The translations under genes and the position numbers were made by a program. A stretch of 34,080 bases of DNA from an uncultured Lachnospiraceae bacterium (GTDB lineage: Bacteria > Bacillota > Clostridia > Lachnospirales > Lachnospiraceae): contig CAJTMC010000040.1 in assembly GCA_910577115.1 (NCBI GenBank), forward strand, positions 1 to 34,080, written 5' to 3'. Under the pieces are notes generated by a model. That model did no database searches and had not been told where the DNA came from. It saw only the letters and a list, made by a program, of their open reading frames with translations. Positions 6,693 to 14,929 of the stretch are shown here, in pieces. Within the stretch, counting starts at the first letter, position 1. Each line of letters begins with the position of its first letter.

Positions 6693-8060
6693 TTAGAATA
6701 CAATTTTTCCACAATTTACAATCTTCTTTTCAACTTTAGCCACAATCATAGAGTCTTCAACCACAATATTATCAATCACAGGCTGACCGTCATGTTCACC
6801 AACAATCTCAAACGCACTAAGATCAATCCCTTCTGCCTTTAACCCAAACTCCGCACCGCTACACGTTATATTTTTTAAAGTAATATTTCTAAAATGCGGA
6901 ATGTCCTCTGCTTTCACCACAGTTGATTTCTGCTCCGACTCGCGGTAATCAAGCACATATCCCATTGTAAAAATAATCGCTTCCTTCTCTATATCCATCA
7001 TCTGAATACCGTCAAGCGTAATGTCCTCAACCACACCGCCTCTGCCAATCGCTGACTTAAAGCGTATCCCGACATCTGTTCCGATAAAGGTGCAATTCTT
7101 AACTTCCACATTTCTCACACCGCGCGACATTTCGCTTCCGACCACAAAACCGCCATGTCCATGGTAAACTGTACAATCGCTAATCCGCACATACTCCGTC
7201 GGCACTTTGATTTCCCTTGCCTTCTCGCCCTTACCGGACTTCATGCAGATTGCATCATCACCCACATCAAACGTAGTGCCCGTAATTTCCGCATACTGAC
7301 AGGATTCCAAGTCAAGCCCGTCCCCATTCTGCGCATAGTAAGGGTTTCTGATATTCGCATTCTTAATCGTCACATTCTGGCAAAAACAAGGATGTAAGTT
7401 CCACGCAGGAGAATTCTGCAGGGTTACATTTTCTATCAAAATATGATCGCACTTATAAAAACGCACCATAACCGGACGGAAGAAATCCCAGTATTTCTGC
7501 GCCGTATCAAGATTTTCAAGCTCCGGCGATTTCTGCTTGCTCATATTCCAACCGTCAAAGCTTGACTTCGTTGGCAGCCATATCTGACCGTCCTTTTCTG
7601 TCACAGTGTACTCTGATTTTTTAAGCAATGCGTCCCACTGCCGCTGTGTCATTTTAAACTGCTTAATCGGACGCCAAAGCTGACCGTTTCCGTCAATGGT
7701 TCCCGTTCCCGTAATCGCTATGTTTGACGCATTTTCCGCCGTAATCGGAGACTTTGCACGAATACACTCCATGCCCTCAAAATCCGACATATAAAGAGGA
7801 TACTCCTCCTCCTTTTTATCAAACACTAAAACAGCGCCATTTTCCAAATGCAAATCAATATTGGATTGAAGTTCTATCGGGCCTGTCAGCCAAATTCCCG
7901 CAGGAATGACAACTTTTCCGCCGCCCTCTGCACTCGCCGCTGAAATCGCTGCATGAATCTCTTTCGTGTTTGATTTCGTGCCTCCATTCACAGCCCCAAA
8001 ATCCTTGATGTTATATTCCCTGTCAGGAATTTTAGGTAACTCAACCGCAAAATCTTTCAT
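6693..8060 (-). CDS. Glycoside hydrolase family 28 enzyme (polygalacturonase-type), intracellular
   Basis: A 455-residue GH28 parallel beta-helix protein that hydrolyses galacturonan, or a related rhamnogalacturonan fragment, from pectin. An N-terminal YNIKDFGAVNGGTKSNT block (16-32) is typical of the family. The four catalytic motifs are visible: NGDGLD (245-250, the NTDG-type site), DD at 268-269 in VGDDAICMKSG, GHGG (301-304) in YHGHGGFVVGSE, and RFK (333-335) in place of the usual RIK. The catalytic aspartates and histidine are therefore present. There is no signal peptide: the start MKDFAVELP is hydrophilic. It should act inside the cell on imported oligogalacturonides, as an exo-type enzyme, which is an inference. 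AAGGAG lies about 11 bases before the ATG. It is a single gene with its own promoter region. Confidence 0.92.
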   Translation of the reverse strand: MKDFAVELPKIPDREYNIKDFGAVNGGTKSNTKEIHAAISAASAEGGGKVVIPAGIWLTGPIELQSNIDLHLENGAVLVFDKKEEEYPLYMSDFEGMECIRAKSPITAENASNIAITGTGTIDGNGQLWRPIKQFKMTQRQWDALLKKSEYTVTEKDGQIWLPTKSSFDGWNMSKQKSPELENLDTAQKYWDFFRPVMVRFYKCDHILIENVTLQNSPAWNLHPCFCQNVTIKNANIRNPYYAQNGDGLDLESCQYAEITGTTFDVGDDAICMKSGKGEKAREIKVPTEYVRISDCTVYHGHGGFVVGSEMSRGVRNVEVKNCTFIGTDVGIRFKSAIGRGGVVEDITLDGIQMMDIEKEAIIFTMGYVLDYRESEQKSTVVKAEDIPHFRNITLKNITCSGAEFGLKAEGIDLSAFEIVGEHDGQPVIDNIVVEDSMIVAKVEKKIVNCGKIVF

Positions 8061-8199
8061 TTTATAATATGCTCCTTTCTTATATCATTTTGTGCTTTTC
8101 GCATGTATTTCTCAAGCCTTATTTTCCGCAAATTTTCTAACTTCATCGTATCATTTTTTCCCCATAAACACAAGCTGATTTCCCTTTAACAAAATCAAT

Positions 8200-8208
8200 A
8201 TTATAGCA
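8200..8208 (-). promoter_or_regulatory. Extended -10 promoter candidate for the GH28 gene
   Basis: On the minus strand TGCTATAAT is a perfect extended -10 element (TGn plus TATAAT). No consensus -35 is present; GCAGTA lies 17 bases upstream. It would give an untranslated leader of about 130 bases before the GH28 start at 8060. It lies inside the first copy of the 30-bp repeat described at 8202-8296. Confidence 0.45.
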
Positions 8209-8296
8209 CTTTAATAATATAATACTGCCACTTTTTACAACGAATATAAATTCACCGATAAATCTATATAGCACTTTAAAAGATTGATACTGCTAC
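8202..8296 (-). repeat. Two copies of a 30-bp promoter-like element upstream of the GH28 gene
   Basis: Copies at 8202-8231 and 8267-8296 share TATAGCACTTTA (12 of 12) and, 8 bases later, ATACTGC(C/T)AC (9 of 10), separated by 65 bp centre to centre. On the minus strand both read GCAGTAT, a variable AT-rich spacer, then TAAAGTGCTATA. The arrangement suggests a duplicated promoter or a pair of regulator sites controlling the GH28 gene. The rest of 8061-8369 contains no gene; a weak bulged stem around CCCA/TGGG (8323-8335) lies near the end of the FHA gene. Confidence 0.55.
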
Positions 8297-8369
8297 CCTG
8301 ACCGAAGTTACCTTTAACAATACCCATTTCGTGGGCTTATTTGTGATTGATAACAGAAAAGCAGCTATT

Positions 8370-9833
8370 TTAGCAATATGTAAAGCAACTCCTCCCAAGC
8401 CGCAGCGTATCTCCATGCTCCAGCGGCACCGGCGTATTGATTGCAATCATTTCCCCATTGCGCACCGTTCCATTTGTAGAATTCAAATCACAAACACACA
8501 CCTTCCCTTCATGTTCCTCAAACCGCGCGTGCATTTTACTGACCGCATTGTCATTAATAATAAAATCCGAAACCCCGCCAAGTTTTCCCACCGTTAAGGG
8601 CAGGCAGCCAAGCGGAACATTGACCTCACGCCCGTTTACCCTGCCGCGAAGAACACGCTCCTCTACCACTCCACTTCCAAGGCAAACCGTTTCACTTGAA
8701 TACGGTAAAGAAACGCCTCCCCCATAATGAACCGCACAAGGCGCTTCCTGTTTTCTTTCTTTAATAGTTAAATCATTAACAATGTCTCTGCTTATGGACT
8801 CCTCATACACACAGTCCTCACGATCCTCATTCAATTCCGCAATCTCCTTATTTTGCCTCACAGTCTTCACATAACACGCAAAGAACAACACTGCCGCCAC
8901 AAGTGCCATTGCCACAGCTCCATACATATAAAGCTCATTATCACCACTCAGCTTATAACAGTTCAACACGCGCGCGCCAACAATAATGGCTCCTGCACAA
9001 AGCGCCACAAACACAGAAAAAATGCCTCCTACAAGCTCCTTCACACTGCCTTTTTTATGTTGTATCTCCCCTTCATCTTCTACATCACACTCCTCTTGAT
9101 TTTTTAACACAAAACTGCTGCCGTTCTGATTTAACTTATTATAATTCCACTCCTTGCTATTTATTTCCACAGCATCCTCTTCCGCCGCAAAGCAAAATTC
9201 TGCTGCATTTTCCCTATGATGCCCTGTCTTATCACAGTCCTCCCTACCCGCTGTATCTGCCACTGTACATTCCATAAACTTTCGTATCTCACCAAGCACA
9301 TAATTTGGATTTCTGGTATACCGATACACCTGATATCCAAGCATCACTGCCTGCTCATCTGTATGGTCAATATGCGCCAAAAGCTCGTCAACAAACTCCA
9401 TAAAAGAGTATCTTACATCACCCGTATAATTCGGATAACACACAAAATAAGGCTCCATGCTTTCCACATTCACATAAATAAACTCCGATTTCATCACAAT
9501 CTGCTCACCATTCAGCAAAAACTCCTCAAGCCTGTCAAACAAATTTACACAGCCTAAAAGCACAGCACGCAGCTCACGATACTTCATCTCGCTCTTTTCA
9601 ATCAACCGGTCTAATGACTGCAGGGAATTAATTTCATAATAATATCTGCTCTCCCCGTTTACCTGCCTGTGCGTTACCGGCAAAAGGCCCTGTATTTTAT
9701 TCTCCAAAAGCATTCTCACACGATAATCCCGACTATTATCCTTTGCAGTCCCAAAAAAGTCACATTGATAAAGTACCATATAATTATGATTCATACTCCG
9801 CTCATAACTCACCAATGGAAGATCCGCTTTCAT
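8370..9833 (-). CDS. DUF6382-type/FHA-domain membrane protein of the Tad locus
   Basis: A 487-residue protein ending the Tad gene run. Residues about 1-190 match my recollection of the DUF6382 N-terminal domain that accompanies Firmicutes Tad/ESX-like loci. Two membrane helices follow (about 268-287 and 303-322). The C-terminus (about 408-487) is a forkhead-associated (FHA) domain with the expected motifs: GK at 416-417, SKMHA (432-436) and NSTNGT (451-456), so the phosphothreonine-binding residues (Ser, His, Asn) are present. The FHA domain is thus fully preserved and should read a Thr-phosphorylated partner at the membrane. Several GGA-rich ribosome sites precede the ATG. It starts 27 bases after tadE. 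A kinase partner is not in this window. Confidence 0.85.
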   Translation of the reverse strand: MKADLPLVSYERSMNHNYMVLYQCDFFGTAKDNSRDYRVRMLLENKIQGLLPVTHRQVNGESRYYYEINSLQSLDRLIEKSEMKYRELRAVLLGCVNLFDRLEEFLLNGEQIVMKSEFIYVNVESMEPYFVCYPNYTGDVRYSFMEFVDELLAHIDHTDEQAVMLGYQVYRYTRNPNYVLGEIRKFMECTVADTAGREDCDKTGHHRENAAEFCFAAEEDAVEINSKEWNYNKLNQNGSSFVLKNQEECDVEDEGEIQHKKGSVKELVGGIFSVFVALCAGAIIVGARVLNCYKLSGDNELYMYGAVAMALVAAVLFFACYVKTVRQNKEIAELNEDREDCVYEESISRDIVNDLTIKERKQEAPCAVHYGGGVSLPYSSETVCLGSGVVEERVLRGRVNGREVNVPLGCLPLTVGKLGGVSDFIINDNAVSKMHARFEEHEGKVCVCDLNSTNGTVRNGEMIAINTPVPLEHGDTLRLGRSCFTYC

Positions 9834-9860
9834 GTTCCTTCCTCTCCTCCTTTTTCATCT

Positions 9861-10364
9861 TCATTTTAAGTCCGTTTTTGCCGCAGGCTCTTTACTCTCT
9901 CTATTCATCTCGTTTATTAGTTGATTTATCACCCTGCAGCCCCGAATCGTTCTCGTCTGCCTGCATCGCCTTGCCTTGCTGCTGATATCAAGTGTCAAAT
10001 CAATCTCTGACACATACTCACAAAGCCACCCCATAAGCGGCATATTTACCACACAATGATAATCAACTGTCACAAAATCCGCAGAAACTGACACATCATA
10101 CTGAAAATCATGCATTGCAAACAGCTTTTCCTCCACAATCCTTCCTGCTGCCTCATACGCCTCCTCATATGCCTCCTGCGCACTTTTTATATGATTTCCC
10201 GTTCCACGCAGCGCCGCTTCATATGCGCTCTGCTCCAGCACACATCTGTCATAGCTATAAAATCCAAGAAATATCATCATCACCGTAAACAAAAGCACCA
10301 TTGGAAAAAGAAGCGATGCCTCCACCGTAAGATACCCGTTCTCTCTCTTTCCCATATCAATCAC
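9861..10364 (-). CDS. tadE: TadE-like pseudopilin
   Basis: A 167-residue minor pilin-like protein of the Tad system. A short basic leader (KREN) precedes G, then YLTVEASLLFPMVLL. The Gly and the Glu at +5 after it match the type IV prepilin peptidase site, so it should be processed. One N-terminal membrane helix (about 12-36) is followed by an extracytoplasmic domain with FQYDVSVSADFVTVDYHCVV strands and a basic Arg-rich end. The GTG at 10364 overlaps the region right behind the stop of the peptidase gene; the ATG three codons later is also possible. Gap to the peptidase gene is one base, so translation is coupled. Confidence 0.85.
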   Translation of the reverse strand: MIDMGKRENGYLTVEASLLFPMVLLFTVMMIFLGFYSYDRCVLEQSAYEAALRGTGNHIKSAQEAYEEAYEAAGRIVEEKLFAMHDFQYDVSVSADFVTVDYHCVVNMPLMGWLCEYVSEIDLTLDISSKARRCRQTRTIRGCRVINQLINEMNRESKEPAAKTDLK

Positions 10365-10365
10365 T

Positions 10366-10806
10366 TTACCCTGCCGCCGTCATACACATCACATATCCTG
10401 CAAAAAGCGCAGGAATAAACGGCAGCCTCGTATTTCTGTTTCCTGTTCTCAAAATTAATATTATTACTGACACAAGTGTCATAATTATTGACGCCATGCA
10501 CACCGCAAAAAGGCACCTTCGAAATCCCAGCATCAAACCGATTGCCGCAATTACAAGTCCGTCGCCCCTTCCTATCTGCTCCCTGCTTATCATAGACAAA
10601 CCAATTGCACACAGCCCAATCAAAACGCCTCCCACAGCTTCCCATATTCCAAATCCCTTATTCATAAACACATTTATCAACGCTCCCACTAAACCCGCAA
10701 CTGCCAGCGCCAAAATGAGCCCTCTGCTAATTGTTTTACTCTTTAAATCCATAACTCCTGCCACAAAAAGCAGCACACCAATTACCACTGCAATTATAAT
10801 ATACAT
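10366..10806 (-). CDS. Prepilin peptidase (A24 family), second copy
   Basis: A 146-residue integral membrane aspartyl protease of the short TadV/CpaA type, which cleaves Flp and TadE-type leaders at the membrane. The two catalytic aspartates are visible: D20 in VMDLKSKTIS and D82 in the GRGDG motif (GxGD). There are about five hydrophobic helices and no N-methyltransferase domain. It sits directly in front of tadE and behind a 127-base gap from the TadE-like gene at 10934. A second, different peptidase heads the locus at 17966-18466. The start at 10806 has a GGAGGTTT-like site upstream. Confidence 0.88.
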   Translation of the reverse strand: MYIIIAVVIGVLLFVAGVMDLKSKTISRGLILALAVAGLVGALINVFMNKGFGIWEAVGGVLIGLCAIGLSMISREQIGRGDGLVIAAIGLMLGFRRCLFAVCMASIIMTLVSVIILILRTGNRNTRLPFIPALFAGYVMCMTAAG

Positions 10807-10835
10807 ATCAAACCTCCATTCCTATACAACTTTGT

Positions 10836-10895
10836 TTCCATAAAACTACCTCAATATTTTCTAAAAATACATACTAATCCTCTATTTTTATGGAA
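10836..10895. repeat. 10-bp inverted repeat in the gap before the second peptidase gene
   Basis: TTCCATAAAA (10836-10845) and TTTTATGGAA (10886-10895) are perfectly complementary, 40 bases apart. They lie in the 127-base gap between the TadE-like gene and the second prepilin peptidase gene, the only sizeable gap inside the Tad locus. They may be paired regulator sites or part of a second promoter region; the loop is too long for a typical terminator. Confidence 0.4.
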
Positions 10896-10933
10896 CCTGC
10901 AAATTTACTCCCTCCGCACTCCTGATAACCAAA

Positions 10934-11863
10934 CTATCCGCATTTACTACACGCACCACGCCCACCGACCTGTGATATCGGCACTGCAAGAATGGTACGC
11001 TTCAGCTTACTGCACCGGAGCGACGAATGATATCTCGTTCCATAATCCGTAACATATACCGTACTTCTCTGTTCTCCTCCGCACTCCTCACAAGGATAAT
11101 ACTTCGCACCCCCCTCGTTTCGCTCATGCTCCAAAAATGACATATCCACAGGCACTATGGAAAGCTTTAAATAAGTACAAGCCCTCGACCTGTGATAAAC
11201 TGTACCGTCAGGCGTAATAAACACAATCTCCTCATCCGCACTGCCGTTCAATGCCGCAGCCGCATGGTCATACCCCGTCCATGCGCGCGTAAAGGTGCGG
11301 TTATACATTTTAAATTCACCAAATCCCACCACTGCCACAGGCGGCTTTATTGTATATGCCGATATCAAATCAATACAATCGTCCTCCTCCAAGACAGATG
11401 ACCAATACCAGCCAATCTGTGATGCGCCGCCCTTAATCGGCGAATGCTCCAAGTACTTCTTTCCAAGAATATTCTTCACACGATTTGCCGCATACACATG
11501 CGTAAGACCAAGCGACTCCGCCTTTCCGGTATCACCGTCAGAAAGCGCTTTATACTCATACGCGCACACCGCCATTTCCTTTGCCGTCATATGCATTGCC
11601 GCACTCATATTACTCTGCAGCCTGTATATCTCCAATATGGATATAATATTCAAAAAAGCAAACAGGAAAAATGGGAGTACAAACGCAGCCTCCACTGTCA
11701 TGCTCGCCCGCAGCCTTTCAGAGAGGCAAAGGGACGCCCTTTTTCGTGCAGAAGTCTTTAAAAACACAATTATAAAATATTCCACATGGTTCAACGCTTT
11801 TCTTATAGAGAACATACCTTCCCTCCTTTTTCTTATCCTGATTCTTCTGCCTTGAAAGGACAT
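10934..11863 (-). CDS. TadE-like pseudopilin with two C-terminal Cys/His (zinc-binding-like) cassettes
   Basis: A 309-residue protein from the ATG at 11863 (GGAGG 7 bases upstream). An unusually long basic leader (about 54 residues) precedes the pilin-like segment SMTVEAAFVLPFFLFAF, with Ala in place of the Gly normally before the cut site. A membrane helix (about 59-80) and a TadE-like extracytoplasmic region (about 85-205) follow. The C-terminus holds two related cassettes: V(F/Y)(I/V)T..GT.YH plus spaced cysteines. The first has H224, C229, C258, C261; the second H279, C284, C305, C308. Such H-C...CxxC units resemble zinc ribbons found at the ends of many Firmicutes secreted proteins. It lies 23 bases after the DUF5702 gene in the Tad locus. 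Metal binding is inferred, not shown. Confidence 0.82.
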   Translation of the reverse strand: MSFQGRRIRIRKRREGMFSIRKALNHVEYFIIVFLKTSARKRASLCLSERLRASMTVEAAFVLPFFLFAFLNIISILEIYRLQSNMSAAMHMTAKEMAVCAYEYKALSDGDTGKAESLGLTHVYAANRVKNILGKKYLEHSPIKGGASQIGWYWSSVLEEDDCIDLISAYTIKPPVAVVGFGEFKMYNRTFTRAWTGYDHAAAALNGSADEEIVFITPDGTVYHRSRACTYLKLSIVPVDMSFLEHERNEGGAKYYPCEECGGEQRSTVYVTDYGTRYHSSLRCSKLKRTILAVPISQVGGRGACSKCG

Positions 11864-11886
11864 CACTTCACCTCCCTGTTTCTTGT

Positions 11887-13344
11887 TTATTCATAGCACA
11901 TCATTTTTTCAAACACAAAATCATGTCCCGCCGCGTCCGCAAACCCAAAATTGACTTTCATATAATCAATACATTGATCTATCCTGAAATATCTGTTACC
12001 TTCTGTCTCCCTGATATCCATTTCAACAATATCAAGACTTCTTGCTACCTTTTTCTGCTGATTCATAAGCCCTAAAAGCACTCTCAAATACGCCTGATAA
12101 GACAGGCCTTCCTCTTTCTTTCCGCTGCCAAAAAAATTGCCTGACAGCACTCCCGAAAGGGAAAGACTCCACTGTCCTTCTTTCTTAATAAGCGGTACTT
12201 TTCCTCCGTCCAAAAGATTTTTCATATCTGCCACCGACTCCGCAAGCGCCCACACACCTAAAAGAATATTCTTCAATACCGGTGTAAGCTCCGGACAGGC
12301 AATCAGACAGCAAAGAATCTCTGCCACCGCTTCTGCCTGTGCCTTCATACCGGAATTACTGTAAATTGCGATCAGATTTCCTGCTGACCGCACTGCAAAA
12401 AGTGTCGCAAGACATGCGGAAAGATTCGACGCGTCACTGCTCAATCCATATAAAATATATTCAATCTGATACTTCAGTACACTGTCTTCTTTCTGATTGC
12501 GATAGTTTCCGCATACTTTCATTAAATATTCGCCATAAATCAGTTCATCTGCAAGACCACCTGCTCCAAACGCGCCTTCATGAAGCCCTACACCCGAATT
12601 CACCTTACCTGCGCGAACACGCCCCGAATAATAATCGTTTGTACGGACACTTGCCTGTGACAACTTTTCACTGCTTGGTATCACCAGCTTTAAAAATGTT
12701 CCACTGATCAGCTTATCTACCAGCTTCGATACCTTTGTATAGGAATTTCCGTCAGAAGTCTCCGTATCAAGCTCAATTATTTCCTTTTCCTCAAGCGCTT
12801 TCTCAAATTCTTCTTTCTGCTTTTTCAGCTCCGACGCGACATCGCGGGTATCCATTTCGTTCTTTTTTACGGTCTCAATATGGTCCTTGACCGTGTTAAT
12901 AATATCGCCGCCATACACTGCCTTCATATATGCAACAGCTTGCGCTTTCCAAACTGCTCCATAGTTGTCACTCGCATAAGATACTTCGCGGATTTCCAAA
13001 TAGGGATTTGTGAGCTTTAAATATGTAGTTGCTCCATAAACATCTATACCCTTATCCGGATCCATATTCTTTGCCAGATAATCCGATAAATGCTTTTCTG
13101 TCATGCCGATTCCGCCGCTTGTACTTCCATAAGAGGAATCAATAAAAAACAGCTCATATTGGTCTAAAATTTCACGATGATATTCCGCAAACACAGAATC
13201 CAGTCCCAAGTCTGCAGCCAGCTCTGCCTGCGTCCTTGCGGCGCCTATCGCTGCGCCCTCTATGAGAGCTAAAAACAGCGATAGGACAATGCCAAACACA
13301 AGGGACAGATATACAGTCAGATATGCAGTTTCTTTCCTTTGCAT
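11887..13344 (-). CDS. DUF5702 TadG-like pseudopilin
   Basis: A 485-residue protein matching the DUF5702 family of Firmicutes Tad loci, as I recall it. The N-terminus MQRKETAYLTVYLSLVFGIV holds one membrane helix (about 9-32), followed by the family-typical AELAADLGLDSVFAEYHREI and QYELFFIDSSYG. A long extracytoplasmic domain rich in helices follows (about 50-485). The pilin-type cut site is changed: Ala where Gly is expected and Tyr where Glu (+5) is expected. The ATG at 13344 is chosen because GGAAGGA lies 5 bases before it. It follows the Flp pilin gene by 19 bases. TadG-like proteins are thought to anchor or cap the pilus in the envelope. Confidence 0.82.
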   Translation of the reverse strand: MQRKETAYLTVYLSLVFGIVLSLFLALIEGAAIGAARTQAELAADLGLDSVFAEYHREILDQYELFFIDSSYGSTSGGIGMTEKHLSDYLAKNMDPDKGIDVYGATTYLKLTNPYLEIREVSYASDNYGAVWKAQAVAYMKAVYGGDIINTVKDHIETVKKNEMDTRDVASELKKQKEEFEKALEEKEIIELDTETSDGNSYTKVSKLVDKLISGTFLKLVIPSSEKLSQASVRTNDYYSGRVRAGKVNSGVGLHEGAFGAGGLADELIYGEYLMKVCGNYRNQKEDSVLKYQIEYILYGLSSDASNLSACLATLFAVRSAGNLIAIYSNSGMKAQAEAVAEILCCLIACPELTPVLKNILLGVWALAESVADMKNLLDGGKVPLIKKEGQWSLSLSGVLSGNFFGSGKKEEGLSYQAYLRVLLGLMNQQKKVARSLDIVEMDIRETEGNRYFRIDQCIDYMKVNFGFADAAGHDFVFEKMMCYE

Positions 13345-13363
13345 TTCTATCCTTCCGCACATA

Positions 13364-13531
13364 TTAAATCTTATTTGCGTTTGTGGAAACCTTCTTTAAT
13401 ATTGTTTCAACGACCTTTTTAATACTGTCCTTAAAGATTGCCACCAAAGCAATCAGCACCACAATAATTAACACAATTTCCACTGTTCCCATTCCTTCTT
13501 CTTCCTTTATAAAGCTCTTAAAATTTTTCAT
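13364..13531 (-). CDS. flp: Flp-type major pilin
   Basis: A 55-residue prepilin: the filament subunit of the Tad pilus. The leader MKNFKSFIKEEEG ends in Gly, followed by MGTVEIVLIIVVLIALVAIF with Glu at +5, exactly the prepilin peptidase pattern. The mature protein is one hydrophobic helix plus a short Lys-rich tail (KKVVETILKKVSTNANKI), as usual for Flp. GGAGG precedes the ATG by 6 bases, so the start is clear although an upstream in-frame ATG exists. It sits between tadC and the DUF5702 gene; being in the middle of the operon rather than first is common in Firmicutes. Confidence 0.92.
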   Translation of the reverse strand: MKNFKSFIKEEEGMGTVEIVLIIVVLIALVAIFKDSIKKVVETILKKVSTNANKI

Positions 13532-13567
13532 AATAATCCTCCGTATTTTCATAAATAAATTTTTATG

Positions 13568-14926
13568 TTAAAAGTAACCCTGAAACGCCGGTACCATAAT
13601 GACAACCATAATCATACCTAAAATCATCATCATCGGCATCAGCAGTTTTGTTCCGGCTTTCTCGCCAAGCCGCCTTGCAGTATGCTTCCTTTCTTCGAAA
13701 GCATATACCGCCTCCTCCCGCAGAAGCACCGCAAGATTTGTCGCACCCTTTCTGACATTCTGAGAAAGCATCGTTGCAAGTCTGTTGTAGCATTGCACCT
13801 TACACCGTCGTCCAAATCGTTCATATGCTTTTGTCTGTGCGACTCCGCTCTCCATTTCGTATATTGTCAGAAGCATTTCCTCATAAGCATATCGCTTTCT
13901 GCCCGTTTCCTGCTTTTTTATACGATAATCTTTCGCTACCCTCTGCCACGCATTCGGCACTGTCATACCTGCTCCGATTAAAAGTGCAAGGGAACTGACA
14001 ATCTCAGGATAATCCAGTTTCAGCTGCTCATTTCTGTCTGCAACCTGCTTTTTTAAATCCCTGTCCATGCCAAAATAGATTACAACTGCAAGCAGCGGTG
14101 TCGCAAATAAAAAGAGAATCCCCATATTGTTTTTTTTGTAGCTCCAGCTTATCTTTTCCGCATATATTTCTGACGGAAGTGTCATAAATTTCTCATTTCT
14201 TGTCTCACTTTGCACTTCCTCAAGTACTTTTGCAATCAGCTCTTCCTGTGACGGCTGAATTGCTCTTGAATAAACCATACCGTTTAATACATGATGCGCC
14301 TCAAAGGATTCACAGCTTATGACCGCCGTAAGTTCCACAAGCTTAGGCGTAGCAAGAATATTTTGTATCAGTCTTCCATTGCTATCTACATAGATTCCGT
14401 CTGTTTGCCACTCTACCGTAAACGGAAATCCTTCAAGGCTTTCTACGAGCCTAAAATCATACGCAATCTTATCCCAAGATGCATTTTCTCCCATTACGGC
14501 TTTTTCCAGCAGCGGTAAAAATTCCTCTAAAAGCGCATTCAATTCGCTCTCCTCATACAACCGCTCCTGTACAGATAACGCAACCTCGTATGTGCAAAAA
14601 CCGTCTTCTGCAATAAGATTGACATCTTTTTCACCATCACCATACACATTTCTTGCAATACAGTTATCAACAATCCTTGTCTGCGTTCCTTCTTTTATCC
14701 ACAATAAGACAGACAAAATAAGTCCTCCAGCCACAATGACACTGCATAACGACAGCTTTTTTACAACATACTCCTTTTGCCGGTTCTGCGTATCTCCGGT
14801 AGGCTCCAGCGCTTGCAGCGCTTCCCGTACAGAACTGTCACGCAGAATTCTATCAGGTTTTTTCGACATATTTTCAAGCCTTTTATAAAGAAACTCCGCA
14901 AATTTTTTACTTCTGTTTTTACTCAT
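13568..14926 (-). CDS. tadC: TadC-like inner-membrane platform protein with large inserted domain
   Basis: A 452-residue type II secretion F (T2SSF) protein. A cytoplasmic N-terminus (1-56) is followed by a first helix (about 57-77), an extracytoplasmic domain of about 180 residues (80-262), a second helix (268-287), then the T2SSF domain (about 303-430: YPEIVSSLALLIGAGMTV, and later RLATMLSQNVRKGATNL) and a last helix (428-449). TadC proteins are usually around 300 residues; the extra outside domain explains the length. It acts with TadB as the platform driven by the CpaF ATPase. It starts 3 bases after the tadB stop and is followed by flp after 36 bases. Confidence 0.88.
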   Translation of the reverse strand: MSKNRSKKFAEFLYKRLENMSKKPDRILRDSSVREALQALEPTGDTQNRQKEYVVKKLSLCSVIVAGGLILSVLLWIKEGTQTRIVDNCIARNVYGDGEKDVNLIAEDGFCTYEVALSVQERLYEESELNALLEEFLPLLEKAVMGENASWDKIAYDFRLVESLEGFPFTVEWQTDGIYVDSNGRLIQNILATPKLVELTAVISCESFEAHHVLNGMVYSRAIQPSQEELIAKVLEEVQSETRNEKFMTLPSEIYAEKISWSYKKNNMGILFLFATPLLAVVIYFGMDRDLKKQVADRNEQLKLDYPEIVSSLALLIGAGMTVPNAWQRVAKDYRIKKQETGRKRYAYEEMLLTIYEMESGVAQTKAYERFGRRCKVQCYNRLATMLSQNVRKGATNLAVLLREEAVYAFEERKHTARRLGEKAGTKLLMPMMMILGMIMVVIMVPAFQGYF

Positions 14927-14929
14927 TGG

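Noticed and set aside
10468..10481. Palindrome inside the second peptidase gene as a stand-alone operator
   Set aside because: It lies in coding sequence; reported only as part of the three-copy observation.
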